Shown piece by piece: positions 37,184-45,986 of a DNA stretch of 64,000 bases. The notes below the pieces were generated by a model that was given only the letters and a program-made list of their open reading frames with translations, searched no databases and had not been told where the DNA came from. The translations under genes and the position numbers were made by a program. This DNA is from Paracoccaceae bacterium. Its GTDB lineage: Bacteria > Pseudomonadota > Alphaproteobacteria > Rhodobacterales > Rhodobacteraceae. Each line of letters begins with the position of its first letter. The stretch's first letter is position 1. Location: the NCBI GenBank assembly GCA_021741245.1, contig JAIOYF010000002.1:186001-250000 (forward strand). Direction: 5' to 3'.

Positions 37184-37435
37184 ATGAAAAAAATCTTCAT
37201 GCCCCTGATTGTCGGCCTTGGACTTTTTGCAGGTCTTGCATCGGCACAAGCCACCTTGCCAGACATCGCTGATTCCGATGGTTCCGGCGCGTGGTCCTTG
37301 ATGGAACTGCAAACCGTATGGCCCGATATGAGTGAGGAGGTCTTTGCCACACTGGACCTTGATGCAAACGGATCAGTGGACCCATCCGAGCTTAGTGCCG
37401 CGATTGAGGCCGGAACGCTGAACGTGCCCGCGTAG
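37184..37435 (+). CDS. Small exported EF-hand protein
   Basis: An 83-residue protein with signal peptide MKKIFMPLIVGLGLFAGLASA. The mature part holds two calcium-binding loops: DSDGSGAWSLME, and DLDANGSVDPSE near the C-terminus. It resembles small periplasmic EF-hand proteins, which probably buffer or sense calcium; the partner is unknown. ATG 37184 follows AAGGAAGAG by three bases; an upstream ATG at 37166 is inside the leader and would spoil the signal peptide. A strong hairpin terminator follows, so it is a single-gene unit. Confidence 0.82.
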   Translation: MKKIFMPLIVGLGLFAGLASAQATLPDIADSDGSGAWSLMELQTVWPDMSEEVFATLDLDANGSVDPSELSAAIEAGTLNVPA

Positions 37436-37460
37436 TCATCGGACGGCCGAACCAAAGCGA

Positions 37461-37486
37461 GGGGGCCATGGCTGGCCCCCTTATTC
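37461..37486 (+). terminator. Terminator of the EF-hand gene
   Basis: A perfect 8-bp stem (GGGGGCCA at 37461-37468 with TGGCCCCC at 37473-37480) and a 4-base loop, followed by TTATTC. It overlaps the end of convergent kdsB. Confidence 0.75.
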
Positions 37487-38284
37487 CCACCCCATACGTG
37501 CAAGGTAGCCTTCGATCAGGGGCACATCGTTTGGGTTGTTCAATTCCCAGAAAACCGCACCGGGAGCAGACACTTCGACCATCCGAATGGGGTGGCCGTT
37601 TTCAAGGAAACGCAACTGCTCCAGCCCCTCCAGCGCCTCCAGCGGACCCGGTTCCCACGTCTGATAGGATGCCAGAGATGCCGGGCGATAGGCATAGACG
37701 CCCACATGGTGAAACACCGGCACCACGCCGTTGATCACGCCCTTGCCATTGGTAAAGGGAATGACTTCTTTTGAAAAATACAGCGCATTGCTGGCACGGT
37801 CCGCCACCACCGTCGTGGCCCCCACCCGCCCATTGGCCCGGTCGGCCAGAAGGTTGGTCACCGTTTCCGGATCACAGCGCAGACAAGGCGTCGCCATGCC
37901 AATGCCGGGGTCTGCCCGCATCGCTGCAATCAATGCGGTGACAAAATGCGCAGGCGTCAGGGGGGCATCACCTTGCAGGTTCACGATGATATCGGCGCTG
38001 ATCCCGGCCCGCGCCATGGCATCGGCCACCCGCTCGGTGCCATTGCGGCAACTTTCCGAGGTCATGATCACATCCGCCCCGATCCGCCGGGCCTCCTCCG
38101 CGATGCGGTCGTCATCGGTTGCCACGTAAATCGGTATCAGGCCGTCCGAGGCCCCCCGCGCCGCCATCACCGACCGTTCGATCAAGGTCCGCGAGACGCC
38201 CGAGGCACCTTTCAGCGTGGCCAAGGGTTTGCCCGGATAACGGACGCTGGCATAGCGCGCGGGGATGATGATGCAGACGTCCAT
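37481..38284 (-). CDS. kdsB: 3-deoxy-manno-octulosonate cytidylyltransferase
   Basis: A 267-residue cytosolic enzyme activating Kdo to CMP-Kdo for lipid A-core assembly. The nucleotide-binding N-terminus is IIPARYASVRYPGKPLATL. It also has IYVATDDDRIAEEARRIGAD, TSESCRNGTERVADA, IIVNLQGDAPL and HVGVYAYRPASL, all typical of KdsB. The start directly abuts the kdsA stop, so it is the last gene of the kdsD-kdsA-kdsB operon. Confidence 0.95.
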   Translation of the reverse strand: MDVCIIIPARYASVRYPGKPLATLKGASGVSRTLIERSVMAARGASDGLIPIYVATDDDRIAEEARRIGADVIMTSESCRNGTERVADAMARAGISADIIVNLQGDAPLTPAHFVTALIAAMRADPGIGMATPCLRCDPETVTNLLADRANGRVGATTVVADRASNALYFSKEVIPFTNGKGVINGVVPVFHHVGVYAYRPASLASYQTWEPGPLEALEGLEQLRFLENGHPIRMVEVSAPGAVFWELNNPNDVPLIEGYLARMGWE

Positions 38285-39115
38285 TCACAACCCCTTTGCA
38301 AGGGCATCAAACGCCCGAAGATTGGCAATCAGTGCCGCCATTTCCGTCAGTGGTATCATATTGGGCCCGTCACTGGGTGCACGATCGGGGTCTTCGTGTG
38401 TCTCGATGAACAGGGCCGATACGCCAACCGCGCAGGCGGCGCGCGCCAGCACGGGCGCAAACTGCCGCTGCCCGCCGCTGGACCCGCCAAGCCCACCGGG
38501 CTGCTGCACCGAATGGGTCGCATCAAACACCACGGGCCAGCCGGTTTCGGCCATCGTGGGCAGACCGCGAAAATCGGTGACGAGGGTGTTATAGCCAAAG
38601 CTGGTGCCGCGTTCGCACAGCATGATCCGGCGGTTGCCGGTGCTTTCGACCTTGGCCGCCACGTTCTTCATATCCCAAGGCGCCAGAAACTGGCCCTTTT
38701 TGACGTTGATCGCCAATCCGGTTTCGCCTGCGGCCAGCAACAGATCGGTCTGGCGGCACAGAAAGGCGGGGATTTGCAACACATCCACCGCCTGCGCCGC
38801 GATGGCACAATGGCCCGGTTCATGCACATCGGTCAGCACGGGCACGCCATATTCGGCGCGGATCGCGGCCAGAATCTCCAGCCCCTTTTCCATACCCAAC
38901 CCACGTTCGGTTCCAATCGAAGAGCGGTTGGCCTTGTCATAGCTGGCCTTGAAGATGAACTTGGTGCCTGTCGGCGCACAGGCCGCAAGGATGCCTTCGC
39001 ACATCATGCGGGCATGGGCGTGGCTTTCCAACTGGCAGGGGCCAAGGATCAGCGCAATCGGGTTCGCCCCCCCGATCACCACTTCGCCCACGGTTACAAC
39101 GGTCTGGTCCATCAA
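38285..39115 (-). CDS. kdsA: 3-deoxy-8-phosphooctulonate synthase
   Basis: A 276-residue TIM-barrel enzyme condensing arabinose 5-phosphate with phosphoenolpyruvate to Kdo 8-phosphate. Signatures are [74 protein letters not shown] and [33 protein letters not shown] keeps the metal-site Cys region. The middle gene of the Kdo operon, four bases after kdsD. Confidence 0.96.
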   Translation of the reverse strand: MMDQTVVTVGEVVIGGANPIALILGPCQLESHAHARMMCEGILAACAPTGTKFIFKASYDKANRSSIGTERGLGMEKGLEILAAIRAEYGVPVLTDVHEPGHCAIAAQAVDVLQIPAFLCRQTDLLLAAGETGLAINVKKGQFLAPWDMKNVAAKVESTGNRRIMLCERGTSFGYNTLVTDFRGLPTMAETGWPVVFDATHSVQQPGGLGGSSGGQRQFAPVLARAACAVGVSALFIETHEDPDRAPSDGPNMIPLTEMAALIANLRAFDALAKGL

Positions 39116-39119
39116 ATCC

Positions 39120-40112
39120 TCACATTACGCCAATGCGCAAAAGGTCATGCAGGTGCAAGATCCCCACGGGACGCCCCTCATCCACCACAAACAGCGCGCC
39201 GATCTTGGCACGGTTCATCAGGGCAAGCGCCTCTGCCGCCAAAGTTTGCGGCCCCGCGGTGACGGGCAATCTGTTGGCCACATCCCCCGCCACACGATCC
39301 ATCAACCCGGCCATATTGCGGCGCAAATCCCCGTCCGAGACAACGCCGACCAAGATGCCCGCATCATCCACGACCCCGGCCACGCCAAAGCCAAAGGCCG
39401 TCATCTGTAAGATCACCTCTTGCATGGCGGTATCGACACGCACCAAGGGCACCTTTTCCGCGCCATACATGATTTGCCGCACGGGCGTAAGCTGTGCGCC
39501 CAGTTTGCCGCCCGGATGATAGTTGCGGAAGGCTTCCACTTCAAACCGCCGCGCCTCCATCAGGGCAACGGCCAGCGCATCACCCAAGCCCATCATCAAA
39601 GTGGTCGATGTGGTCGGTGCCATGCCGATCGAACAGGCCTCTGGCAGATCAGGGATTGTCAGCCGGAAATCTGCAGCAGTCATCAAGGCGCTGTCTTCGG
39701 CTTTTGACATGCCGATCAAGGGGATATCAAACCTTGCGCAATGGGCGATCAGATCGCGCAATTCCGACGTCTCGCCGCTGTTGGACAAAAGGATGCAGAT
39801 GTCTGACGGTGTGACCATGCCCAGATCGCCATGGCTCGCCTCGGCCGGATGGACGAACATTGCTGGCGTCCCAGTCGAGGAAAGCGTAGCCGCAATCTTG
39901 CGCGCCACATGCCCGGATTTTCCGATTCCTGACAACACCACACGGCCCTTGGCTTCCAAAATCGCCTCGACAGCGTTTGAAAAATCGGCGGGCACAGCCT
40001 CGGCCATCTGAAGCAGGGCCTCTGCCTCGGTGCGGAGCACACGGGCGGCAATCCGCGTCTTGTCTGCGCGTGTCAGGGGCTCAACTCGTTTCTGGGGCAT
40101 CATTTCGGCCAT
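39120..40112 (-). CDS. kdsD: Arabinose 5-phosphate isomerase (KpsF/GutQ family)
   Basis: A 330-residue enzyme interconverting ribulose 5-phosphate and arabinose 5-phosphate, the first step toward Kdo. The N-terminal SIS domain (residues 45-180) shows [33 protein letters not shown] and [14 protein letters not shown]. Two CBS domains follow (residues 205-330; [26 protein letters not shown]). The start is placed at ATG 40112 because AAGGGGA lies six bases upstream; the frame extends 27 codons further without family sequence. It heads the kdsD-kdsA-kdsB operon. Confidence 0.95.
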   Translation of the reverse strand: MAEMMPQKRVEPLTRADKTRIAARVLRTEAEALLQMAEAVPADFSNAVEAILEAKGRVVLSGIGKSGHVARKIAATLSSTGTPAMFVHPAEASHGDLGMVTPSDICILLSNSGETSELRDLIAHCARFDIPLIGMSKAEDSALMTAADFRLTIPDLPEACSIGMAPTTSTTLMMGLGDALAVALMEARRFEVEAFRNYHPGGKLGAQLTPVRQIMYGAEKVPLVRVDTAMQEVILQMTAFGFGVAGVVDDAGILVGVVSDGDLRRNMAGLMDRVAGDVANRLPVTAGPQTLAAEALALMNRAKIGALFVVDEGRPVGILHLHDLLRIGVM

Positions 40113-40234
40113 TTGGCATCCCCTTATGGATCGCGCTTGTTTGCCATGCGACGCAGTCCCTGTCCAGAACCGGGCCGCCGCTAAATCGGCCAACGACCAA
40201 GCCGTTATCAGTCAAGAAGTTACAGGAGTGACCC

Positions 40235-41173
40235 ATGCCACAGGCCGAACCGGCACCAACGTTCGTCACGGCGCAAGAGTTGTTGGACCTTGCAGACCAT
40301 CTTCCCGATATGGCGCGCAGTTTGCTGGAGCCTTTGGCCGCGCGGCAAGCTGCGGCCACTGCGGCAGCCCCGGTGCAGGCGGCAAGGAAATTGCTTGGCT
40401 TGGTCGAGTCTTTGGGGGACTACGATGATCAGGCGGCCTCTCATCTGCTGATCGGGCTGCTGCGCATCGCCTCTGACGCCCGCCCCCTGTCAGTGGAGCG
40501 AACGGCGTTACGGATCGCGGGCTTGGCAACCGTCGCAGAGGATCAGTTTTTTCTGACACCCGAAGGACGCAGTCTGGTGCAGTCGCTTTCCCTTGGCCTT
40601 GCGGCCTTTGCCGAACCCGATACGCAGACACAATCGTGGCCATCGGACCCACCCAGCACAAGTTCGCTGGAGGCAGTCCCCTTTGCCCAAATCCGCTGTG
40701 GGGAAAAGCTGTTCGAGATTGCCGATGGACCAATCAAAGACTCCCTCGCGTTTCGGCTGCACACAGACAAGGATTGGGTTCTGCTTGATCTGGACCGAAG
40801 CGCTGGCTGGGCCGATATCGGGGCGGAGATTCTGACCCGCAGTTCCGACGTGGTGGGCGACTACATATCGATGCACACCGTTCGCCTGCTTGATCCCAGT
40901 GGGGGCCCCGATCTGCATCGGTTTGATCTGGGCAGTTTTCACTGGTGGGTGCGCGTGCAAGATGGAAAGCCCCAGCTGCGCCTTTCCAATAGCGAAGAGT
41001 GGCTTGATCTTCCTGACGACCCCAAGGCCGAGCCAATCCGCAGCATTGGCATTCGTGCGGCCCAAGCGCATATCCCGGACTTTGCCACCACAATCAGGGC
41101 ACAGGCGGCCATTTGGGTCCGCCGGATGGCGCATGCGGCCTCTGTCACACCAATCTTGTCGGGCGCGGCTTAG
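40235..41173 (+). CDS. Hypothetical protein next to fliA
   Basis: A 312-residue protein I do not recognise. The N-terminal half (residues 10-130) is helical and Ala/Leu-rich (LLDLADHLPDMARSLLEPLA), and the C-terminal half is beta-rich with many Trp (SFHWWVRVQ, SNSEEWLDLPDD). There is no signal peptide or membrane helix, so it is probably cytosolic. The ATG has GGAG six bases upstream. Its stop overlaps the fliA stop by four bases in convergent orientation. Position at the edge of the second flagellar block is the only clue to function. Confidence 0.72.
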   Translation: MPQAEPAPTFVTAQELLDLADHLPDMARSLLEPLAARQAAATAAAPVQAARKLLGLVESLGDYDDQAASHLLIGLLRIASDARPLSVERTALRIAGLATVAEDQFFLTPEGRSLVQSLSLGLAAFAEPDTQTQSWPSDPPSTSSLEAVPFAQIRCGEKLFEIADGPIKDSLAFRLHTDKDWVLLDLDRSAGWADIGAEILTRSSDVVGDYISMHTVRLLDPSGGPDLHRFDLGSFHWWVRVQDGKPQLRLSNSEEWLDLPDDPKAEPIRSIGIRAAQAHIPDFATTIRAQAAIWVRRMAHAASVTPILSGAA

Positions 41174-41898
41174 GCCGCGTCTTCCCCCTGCCGCGCAGCG
41201 ATCCCGATCCGCAGCCGATCTACAGCCGCTTTCTTGATTTGCGACACACGCCCTGTCGTCACCCCAAGGATATCCGCGATCTCGTAGATGTTCAGTTCTT
41301 CGACGTAGTAAAGCTGCAAGACCAAAGCCTCGCGCTCGGGAAGTTCGCTCAGGGCATCTTGCAGCATCTTCTTCAGCTCGTCTTGCTGAACCCGATCCTC
41401 GGCTGAAACGGCATTGTCGGTAAACAGGATCGAGTGATCCGTATAAACCTCGTCCAGCGAGCTGATCTGACGCGTGGCAAACTGGGTCTGCCATTGCTCA
41501 TACTCGGGGATCGACATCTCCAGATTTTCAGCAAGTTCCGGCACGCTGGGTGCCCGCATCAACTCATGCTCCATCCGCGTTGTCGCGGCTTTCACCTTTT
41601 GGTGCATGGCGATTGTGGCGCGACACATGGTCGAGTTGGACCGCAGATAATCGACAATAGACCCCCTGATGCGGATCTTTGCATAGGCGGCAAAACTGAC
41701 ACCGTCTTTTTGCACGTAGCGCAGGCTTGCATCGACAAGGCCGATATAGCCGATTTGCAGCAGATCATCGATCTCGATCATCCGCCCGACGCGGCCGTGC
41801 ATGTGCCATGCAATCTTGCGAACAAGGTTCATGTGGCTGACGACCAGCCGCTCGGGACTTTGCGCCTGTTCCGGATATCCTTTCGACAGAAAGGTCAT
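41170..41898 (-). CDS. fliA: Flagellar RNA polymerase sigma factor FliA (sigma-28)
   Basis: A 242-residue sigma-70 family factor. Region 2 (residues 15-85) shows VVSHMNLVRKIAWHMHGR, EIDDLLQIGYIGLVDASLRY and FAAYAKIRIRGSIVDYLRS. Region 3 is around residues 95-160. Region 4 (residues 185-232) shows ELPEREALVLQLYYVEELNI and EIADILGVTTGRVSQIKK. It should direct late flagellar genes and be held by FlgM, which is encoded 6 kb away. The start overlaps the flhF-like stop by ATGA. CtrA-controlled alphaproteobacterial flagella usually lack FliA, so this gene marks the second, gamma-type system. Confidence 0.93.
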   Translation of the reverse strand: MTFLSKGYPEQAQSPERLVVSHMNLVRKIAWHMHGRVGRMIEIDDLLQIGYIGLVDASLRYVQKDGVSFAAYAKIRIRGSIVDYLRSNSTMCRATIAMHQKVKAATTRMEHELMRAPSVPELAENLEMSIPEYEQWQTQFATRQISSLDEVYTDHSILFTDNAVSAEDRVQQDELKKMLQDALSELPEREALVLQLYYVEELNIYEIADILGVTTGRVSQIKKAAVDRLRIGIAARQGEDAA

Positions 41899-42914
41899 GG
41901 GAGGGACTCCGTTTTTTCGTGTTCGTCTTCGTTGGCTTCCTCTTGCACCCAGCGTGCCAAGTCAGCACGCAGTGGCACCAAAAGAGTATCAATCACTCCG
42001 GTTCCGCCCGCGGCACGCGACAAACGCACGCCAGCCTCGACCAGCGCGGTCATCTGGGTGCGGTCGGGGCCCGATGAATCGCAAAACGTCAGACAAATGC
42101 GCGGCGACAGCGCTGACCAGCGCGAGACCTCGCGCAGCGTCCGGCGGGGCGACAGACCGACCGGCAGGGCAAGGACGACTTCACTTTTCATCGTTCGGAT
42201 CAGCGCTGCAACAAGGTCCGGCGCGGCCTGAGAAACGTCAGAAAGGTCAAAAATCTGGGGTCGTAGCGGTTCCGGGACGGACCCTTCGTCCGCTTGCAAC
42301 AAATCGCCAACCAGCGGGCGCTCTGGCGTCAGGCCAATCAGCCGCGACCATCCCCGCAGCCGATCATCCGACAAAAGATTGGCAATCCGAGGGGCAATCA
42401 ATCGAGGTTGGAGAGACCGATTTGCCAGCAAGGCCGCTGCGGCCAGTCGCACGGCCAAAAGTGACTTTCCCCCGCCGGGCGGGCCCACAATGATGGTTCG
42501 CGGCAAAAGCTGCCCGATCGGCAGCGGATCGGGGGACAGCAACTGTGCCTCCAGCCGATCAACAAGTGCCGCATGACGGGACATGGGCGAAACCTGCGAC
42601 CAAGGTGTGCGCCGGGGTGGGACCACAGGGCGCAGGACAACGGGTTCTGCCCAGTCTGACCGGGCCTCCAACAGATCCGAGAACCGTTGCGCCCGTTCGG
42701 TCATCGACTCGCCCGAACGGGTTTCGATTTTTACCGACGCCTCGCGGGGCGCACTCTTTGACCCGGACGTCTCTTCCAGTTCTGACGCGGCCTTGATCTC
42801 GACCATTCCGTTGCGGACAGTCGTTGACAGAATGTAGGCGTTGACACCAAGCCTGCGGATGACCTCGTCCATCGCCTCGGAACTGTCATTCCCACGTGCC
42901 GTGATCACTGTCAT
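41895..42914 (-). CDS. flhF: Divergent FlhF-like protein
   Basis: A 339-residue protein between flhA and fliA, the usual place of flhF. The N-terminus fits FlhF (SSEAMDEVIRRLGVNAYILS, then VRNGMVEIKAA). A P-loop is present but altered: IVGPPGGGKSLLAVRLAAAA at about residue 138, where FlhF normally has GPTGVGKTTT. The G3 region reads FDLSDVSQ instead of DTAG, and the G4 region reads LTFCDSSG instead of TKLD. So the SRP-type GTPase motifs are eroded and nucleotide specificity is doubtful. Position and layout argue for a role in placing or timing the flagellum; enzymatic GTPase activity should not be assumed. Confidence 0.7.
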   Translation of the reverse strand: MTVITARGNDSSEAMDEVIRRLGVNAYILSTTVRNGMVEIKAASELEETSGSKSAPREASVKIETRSGESMTERAQRFSDLLEARSDWAEPVVLRPVVPPRRTPWSQVSPMSRHAALVDRLEAQLLSPDPLPIGQLLPRTIIVGPPGGGKSLLAVRLAAAALLANRSLQPRLIAPRIANLLSDDRLRGWSRLIGLTPERPLVGDLLQADEGSVPEPLRPQIFDLSDVSQAAPDLVAALIRTMKSEVVLALPVGLSPRRTLREVSRWSALSPRICLTFCDSSGPDRTQMTALVEAGVRLSRAAGGTGVIDTLLVPLRADLARWVQEEANEDEHEKTESLP

Positions 42915-42945
42915 CGCTTGTTACTCCTACATACACTGTGGGTCA

Positions 42946-45099
42946 TCATCGCGCCCCCGGAAGGCCCGGCTGACCGCCGACGGTCGCCACCACCTCGATC
43001 CGTCGAGTTTCTGGCAACTCGTTGATTCCCATTACAATCGCATCTGGCAGATGCGCCCTTAACCAAACAGCCAATGGGCGGCGCAGCCCCCCTGCCACGA
43101 TCACAACCGCCGTGCGGCCCTGATCCGACACCTTGTCCAGCGCAGAACTGAGCGAGGTCAGGATCTTTTGGCCAAGGCCCTGATCAATCATCAGACCGTC
43201 TTCCCCACCCGCCCCGCCATTCCCGGAATTGCGACGCGCCCGCAGCAAAAGCTGTTCCAACTCTGGCTCCAGCGTGATCAGGGGAAGCGGCTGCGACAGG
43301 GGGGCAATCTGCTGCAAAAGCAAGGGTGCCAGCGCCGGGCGCAGGGCCTCGGCCATATCGGGGGGCGTCAGGTTGCGCGAGGATAGATCTGCAAGCCCCT
43401 CCAGAATGCGCCGCATATCCGCAATCGGCATCCGCTCGGCCAAAAGGGTGCGCAGGACGGTGGTGAACTGATGCAAGGGAACCAGTTTTGGCACCACGCC
43501 ATTGACCAGCGTCGGCGCAACCTTTGACAGCGTATCAAGGAGCGATTGCACCTCATCTGGGCCAATCAGAAGCGCCGCGTGTTTGGTGATGATCTGACTT
43601 AGATGCGTGGCGATCACCGAATCCGGCTCCACCACCACGTGATCATCGGCCTCGGCCTCGGGCAGTTGATGTGGCAAGATCCAGACAGCGTCCAACCCAA
43701 AAGACGGATCTTTGACCTCGATCCCCTTGAGTTTGCGGGTGGACCCGTTTCCGGGAATGGCCAGTTTGCGATCCGGATAGACCTGATCTTCGGCCATGAT
43801 CGCCTGACCCACGCGGATGCGATACTGATTGGGGGCGAGGGTGAGGTCATCGCGGATACGCACCCCCGGCACCACAAAACCAAGGGCACGGCTGGCATCC
43901 CGGCGGATCGCGGTGATCCGGCTGACCAATTGGCCATTTCCGGCCCCATCACCATCCCCGGTCAAGGGGATCAGCCCATAGCCAATCTGCAAGGAAATCG
44001 GGGCGTGATCTGCCACATCATCGGCGGTGATCGCCTCTGGCTGGCCGGAGCCTGCCGTCGCGCCATCCATACCCGGCAGAGCGGGCAGTCCATTGGCGAC
44101 AGCGTCAGCCAAAGCCGCAGCCTTTTCCCGTTTATGCCCAAACCATGCGGCCGCCGCCGCCGCACCCCCGCCCAAAAGGAACATGAAATTCGGCATCCCC
44201 GGCACAAGACCAAGGAGCGTCATGACCCCTGCGACGGGCAACCATGCGCGGCTGAGGTTCACCTGTTTGGCAATCAACTCGCCCATATCCGTGGCGGATG
44301 AGACGCGCGTGACGATCAGGGCTGTTGCGATGGACAAAAGCAGCGCCGGGATTTGCGCGACAAGTCCGTCCCCAATCGACAAAAGCACATAGGTCTGCGC
44401 GGCCACGCCAAGGCTCATGTCGTGCTGGGCGGTGCCGATCAAAATGCCGCCAATGACGTTGATCGCCAGAATAAGGATGCCCGCCACCGCGTCACCTTTG
44501 ACGAATTTCGACGCACCATCCATTGCGCCGTAAAAATCCGCCTCTGCAGACACATCCGCCCGGCGCACTTTGGCTTCGGCAGGTGTCAAAAGTCCGGCGT
44601 TCAGGTCGGCATCAATGGCCATCTGCTTGCCGGGCATGGCATCCAGCGTAAAGCGCGCCGAAACCTCGGACACGCGCCCCGCACCTTTGGTGATCACCAC
44701 AAGGTTGATGATGACCAGAATGGTAAAGACCAAAAGCCCCACCACATAGTTGCCAGCAATCACGAATTCGCCAAAGGCTTGGATGACCTTTCCCGCCGCC
44801 GCCTCACCCGTGTGCCCCTCGCTCAGCACAATCCGGGTCGAGGCCACGTTCAACGCCAACCGCAGAATGGTGGCGATCAGCAACATGCTGGGAAAGCTGG
44901 AGAAATCCAGCGGACGAAAGGTGTGCAAGGCCACCATCAGGATCAAAAGCGACAGCAGGATATTGCCAACGAAAAACACGTCCAGCAAAGCCACCGGCAA
45001 GGGCAGCACCATCATCGCAATCACAACCATGATCCCCGTTGGCAGGGCAAGGCCGCCCAGCTGCCGGGTCATGTTTGGAATGATGCTCACCTCACTCAT
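42946..45099 (-). CDS. flhA: Flagellar export apparatus protein FlhA
   Basis: A 717-residue core of the flagellar type III export gate. Eight membrane helices occupy residues 15-320 (MVVIAMMVLPLPVALLDVFF; LLIATILRLALNVASTRIVL). The conserved FHIPEP-like segment between them is DAMPGKQMAIDADLNAGLLT followed by RRADVSAEADFYGAMDGASK. The C-terminal cytosolic domain (residues 345-717) includes LAERMPIADMRRILEGLADL. ATG 45099 (MSEVSIIPNM) has AAGG upstream; the frame runs on 55 codons without family sequence and across the sigma-54 site. It is the first gene of the flhA-flhF-fliA unit. Confidence 0.95.
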   Translation of the reverse strand: MSEVSIIPNMTRQLGGLALPTGIMVVIAMMVLPLPVALLDVFFVGNILLSLLILMVALHTFRPLDFSSFPSMLLIATILRLALNVASTRIVLSEGHTGEAAAGKVIQAFGEFVIAGNYVVGLLVFTILVIINLVVITKGAGRVSEVSARFTLDAMPGKQMAIDADLNAGLLTPAEAKVRRADVSAEADFYGAMDGASKFVKGDAVAGILILAINVIGGILIGTAQHDMSLGVAAQTYVLLSIGDGLVAQIPALLLSIATALIVTRVSSATDMGELIAKQVNLSRAWLPVAGVMTLLGLVPGMPNFMFLLGGGAAAAAAWFGHKREKAAALADAVANGLPALPGMDGATAGSGQPEAITADDVADHAPISLQIGYGLIPLTGDGDGAGNGQLVSRITAIRRDASRALGFVVPGVRIRDDLTLAPNQYRIRVGQAIMAEDQVYPDRKLAIPGNGSTRKLKGIEVKDPSFGLDAVWILPHQLPEAEADDHVVVEPDSVIATHLSQIITKHAALLIGPDEVQSLLDTLSKVAPTLVNGVVPKLVPLHQFTTVLRTLLAERMPIADMRRILEGLADLSSRNLTPPDMAEALRPALAPLLLQQIAPLSQPLPLITLEPELEQLLLRARRNSGNGGAGGEDGLMIDQGLGQKILTSLSSALDKVSDQGRTAVVIVAGGLRRPLAVWLRAHLPDAIVMGINELPETRRIEVVATVGGQPGLPGAR

Positions 45100-45188
45100 G
45101 GGCACACCTTTGGGGTGGTCCCTGATGTGGATGAGGCGCGGTTGGGCATATGTTTGGCCTTTGACAGGTGCTGATCTGTGTTGGCGCG

Positions 45189-45205
45189 TGCAAATCCCAT
45201 GCCAA
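45189..45205 (-). promoter_or_regulatory. Sigma-54 promoter of the flhA operon
   Basis: On the minus strand TTGGCATGGGATTTGCA fits the -24/-12 consensus TGGCACG-N4-TTGCA with one mismatch (A-C to A-T in the -24 box) and exact GG-N10-GC spacing. It lies 90 bases before the flhA start. Confidence 0.75.
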
Positions 45206-45280
45206 TGGGGGGGACACGGCTTTGCATCACAGCGCTTTGGCGCAAAAAAACACGGCCCTGCCATGGGTTGGCCGGAAAGG

Positions 45281-45297
45281 TTGGCATGAGCCTTGCA
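45281..45297 (+). promoter_or_regulatory. Sigma-54 promoter of the flgP-flgT-flgA-flgM operon
   Basis: TTGGCATGAGCCTTGCA fits TGGCACG-N4-TTGCA with one mismatch and exact GG-N10-GC spacing. It lies 36 bases before the flgP ATG and points away from the minus-strand site at 45189-45205. Confidence 0.75.
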
Positions 45298-45332
45298 TCC
45301 CCTGCCGCGTAGTGACCGTAGCGGAGCCCTTG

Positions 45333-45896
45333 ATGACCCTGTTTCCAGTGATAGCCACCTTTGCCGCGATGGCTCTTGTTTTGTCAGGCTGCACGCCGGG
45401 CCAGCACGGTGCCAGGCAAGCCCTGCCTTTGGGCGCAGATGCCGCGACCACCCAGCTTGCCGAAGTCAAAGATGCCCTCGACACCCTGTCGCCCAGCGAA
45501 AATATGCGGTCGCAGATGGCACCTTCGGTCATGCCGCTTGCCAGTCGAGAAGCCCCGATGCTGACTGGCCTTGGCTTTGCCCAGATCTCGGGCCAGCCGG
45601 GCAAGACGCCGAACGAAAAGCGCCTTATGGCCATACGGGCGGCCCGGATGGAGGCGCTGAGGGATCTGACCGAACACGTCCATGGCATCCGCATTGATGC
45701 CGAAACCACGCTCCAAGATGCAATTGTGCGCAATGACCGGCTTTCGGGTGTGGTCGAGGGCACCATTCGGGGCGCGCGAACCCTGCGGATCACGCCTCGC
45801 GATTCAGACAGCTATGAAGTCTTGATGGCGCTTGACCGCGATACGGTCGGCTACATCTTGCGCGCGGTGGCCGGAACTCCGAACGGCGGCATGTGA
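45333..45896 (+). CDS. flgP: FlgP/LPP20-family flagellar lipoprotein
   Basis: A 187-residue lipoprotein. The signal sequence MTLFPVIATFAAMALVLSGC ends in lipobox LSGC, with Cys20 to be acylated. The C-terminal half has the LPP20/FlgP pattern of an Ala/Arg-rich helix followed by a short sheet: KRLMAIRAARMEALRDLTEH, then VHGIRIDAETTLQD and VVEGTIRGARTLRI. In Vibrio, FlgP builds an outer-membrane-associated ring at the flagellar base with FlgT and others. GGAG six bases before ATG 45333 fixes the start; the frame extends far upstream through the promoter. It is the first gene of the operon with flgT and flgA. Confidence 0.72.
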   Translation: MTLFPVIATFAAMALVLSGCTPGQHGARQALPLGADAATTQLAEVKDALDTLSPSENMRSQMAPSVMPLASREAPMLTGLGFAQISGQPGKTPNEKRLMAIRAARMEALRDLTEHVHGIRIDAETTLQDAIVRNDRLSGVVEGTIRGARTLRITPRDSDSYEVLMALDRDTVGYILRAVAGTPNGGM

Positions 45897-45986
45897 TGGA
45901 TCGCGGTTACATGGGCCAAAAGGTCACTGCCAAGCCACCTATGGCCGCGCAAGGCCAGACCACATCCGTTGCACCAAGGCTTTGAG

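Noticed and set aside
37946-39262. 438-codon plus-strand frame across kdsB/kdsA
   Set aside because: Antisense shadow of two conserved Kdo genes; its protein is low-complexity His/Arg/Gly without a family.
45211-45226. A third sigma-54-like element (GGGACACGGCTTTGCA)
   Set aside because: It keeps GG-N10-GC spacing, but the CACG part of the -24 box does not match, and better sites flank it.
45100-45264. 55 extra N-terminal codons of the flhA frame
   Set aside because: They cross the sigma-54 promoter and have no similarity to FlhA; MSEVS at 45099 has a ribosome site.
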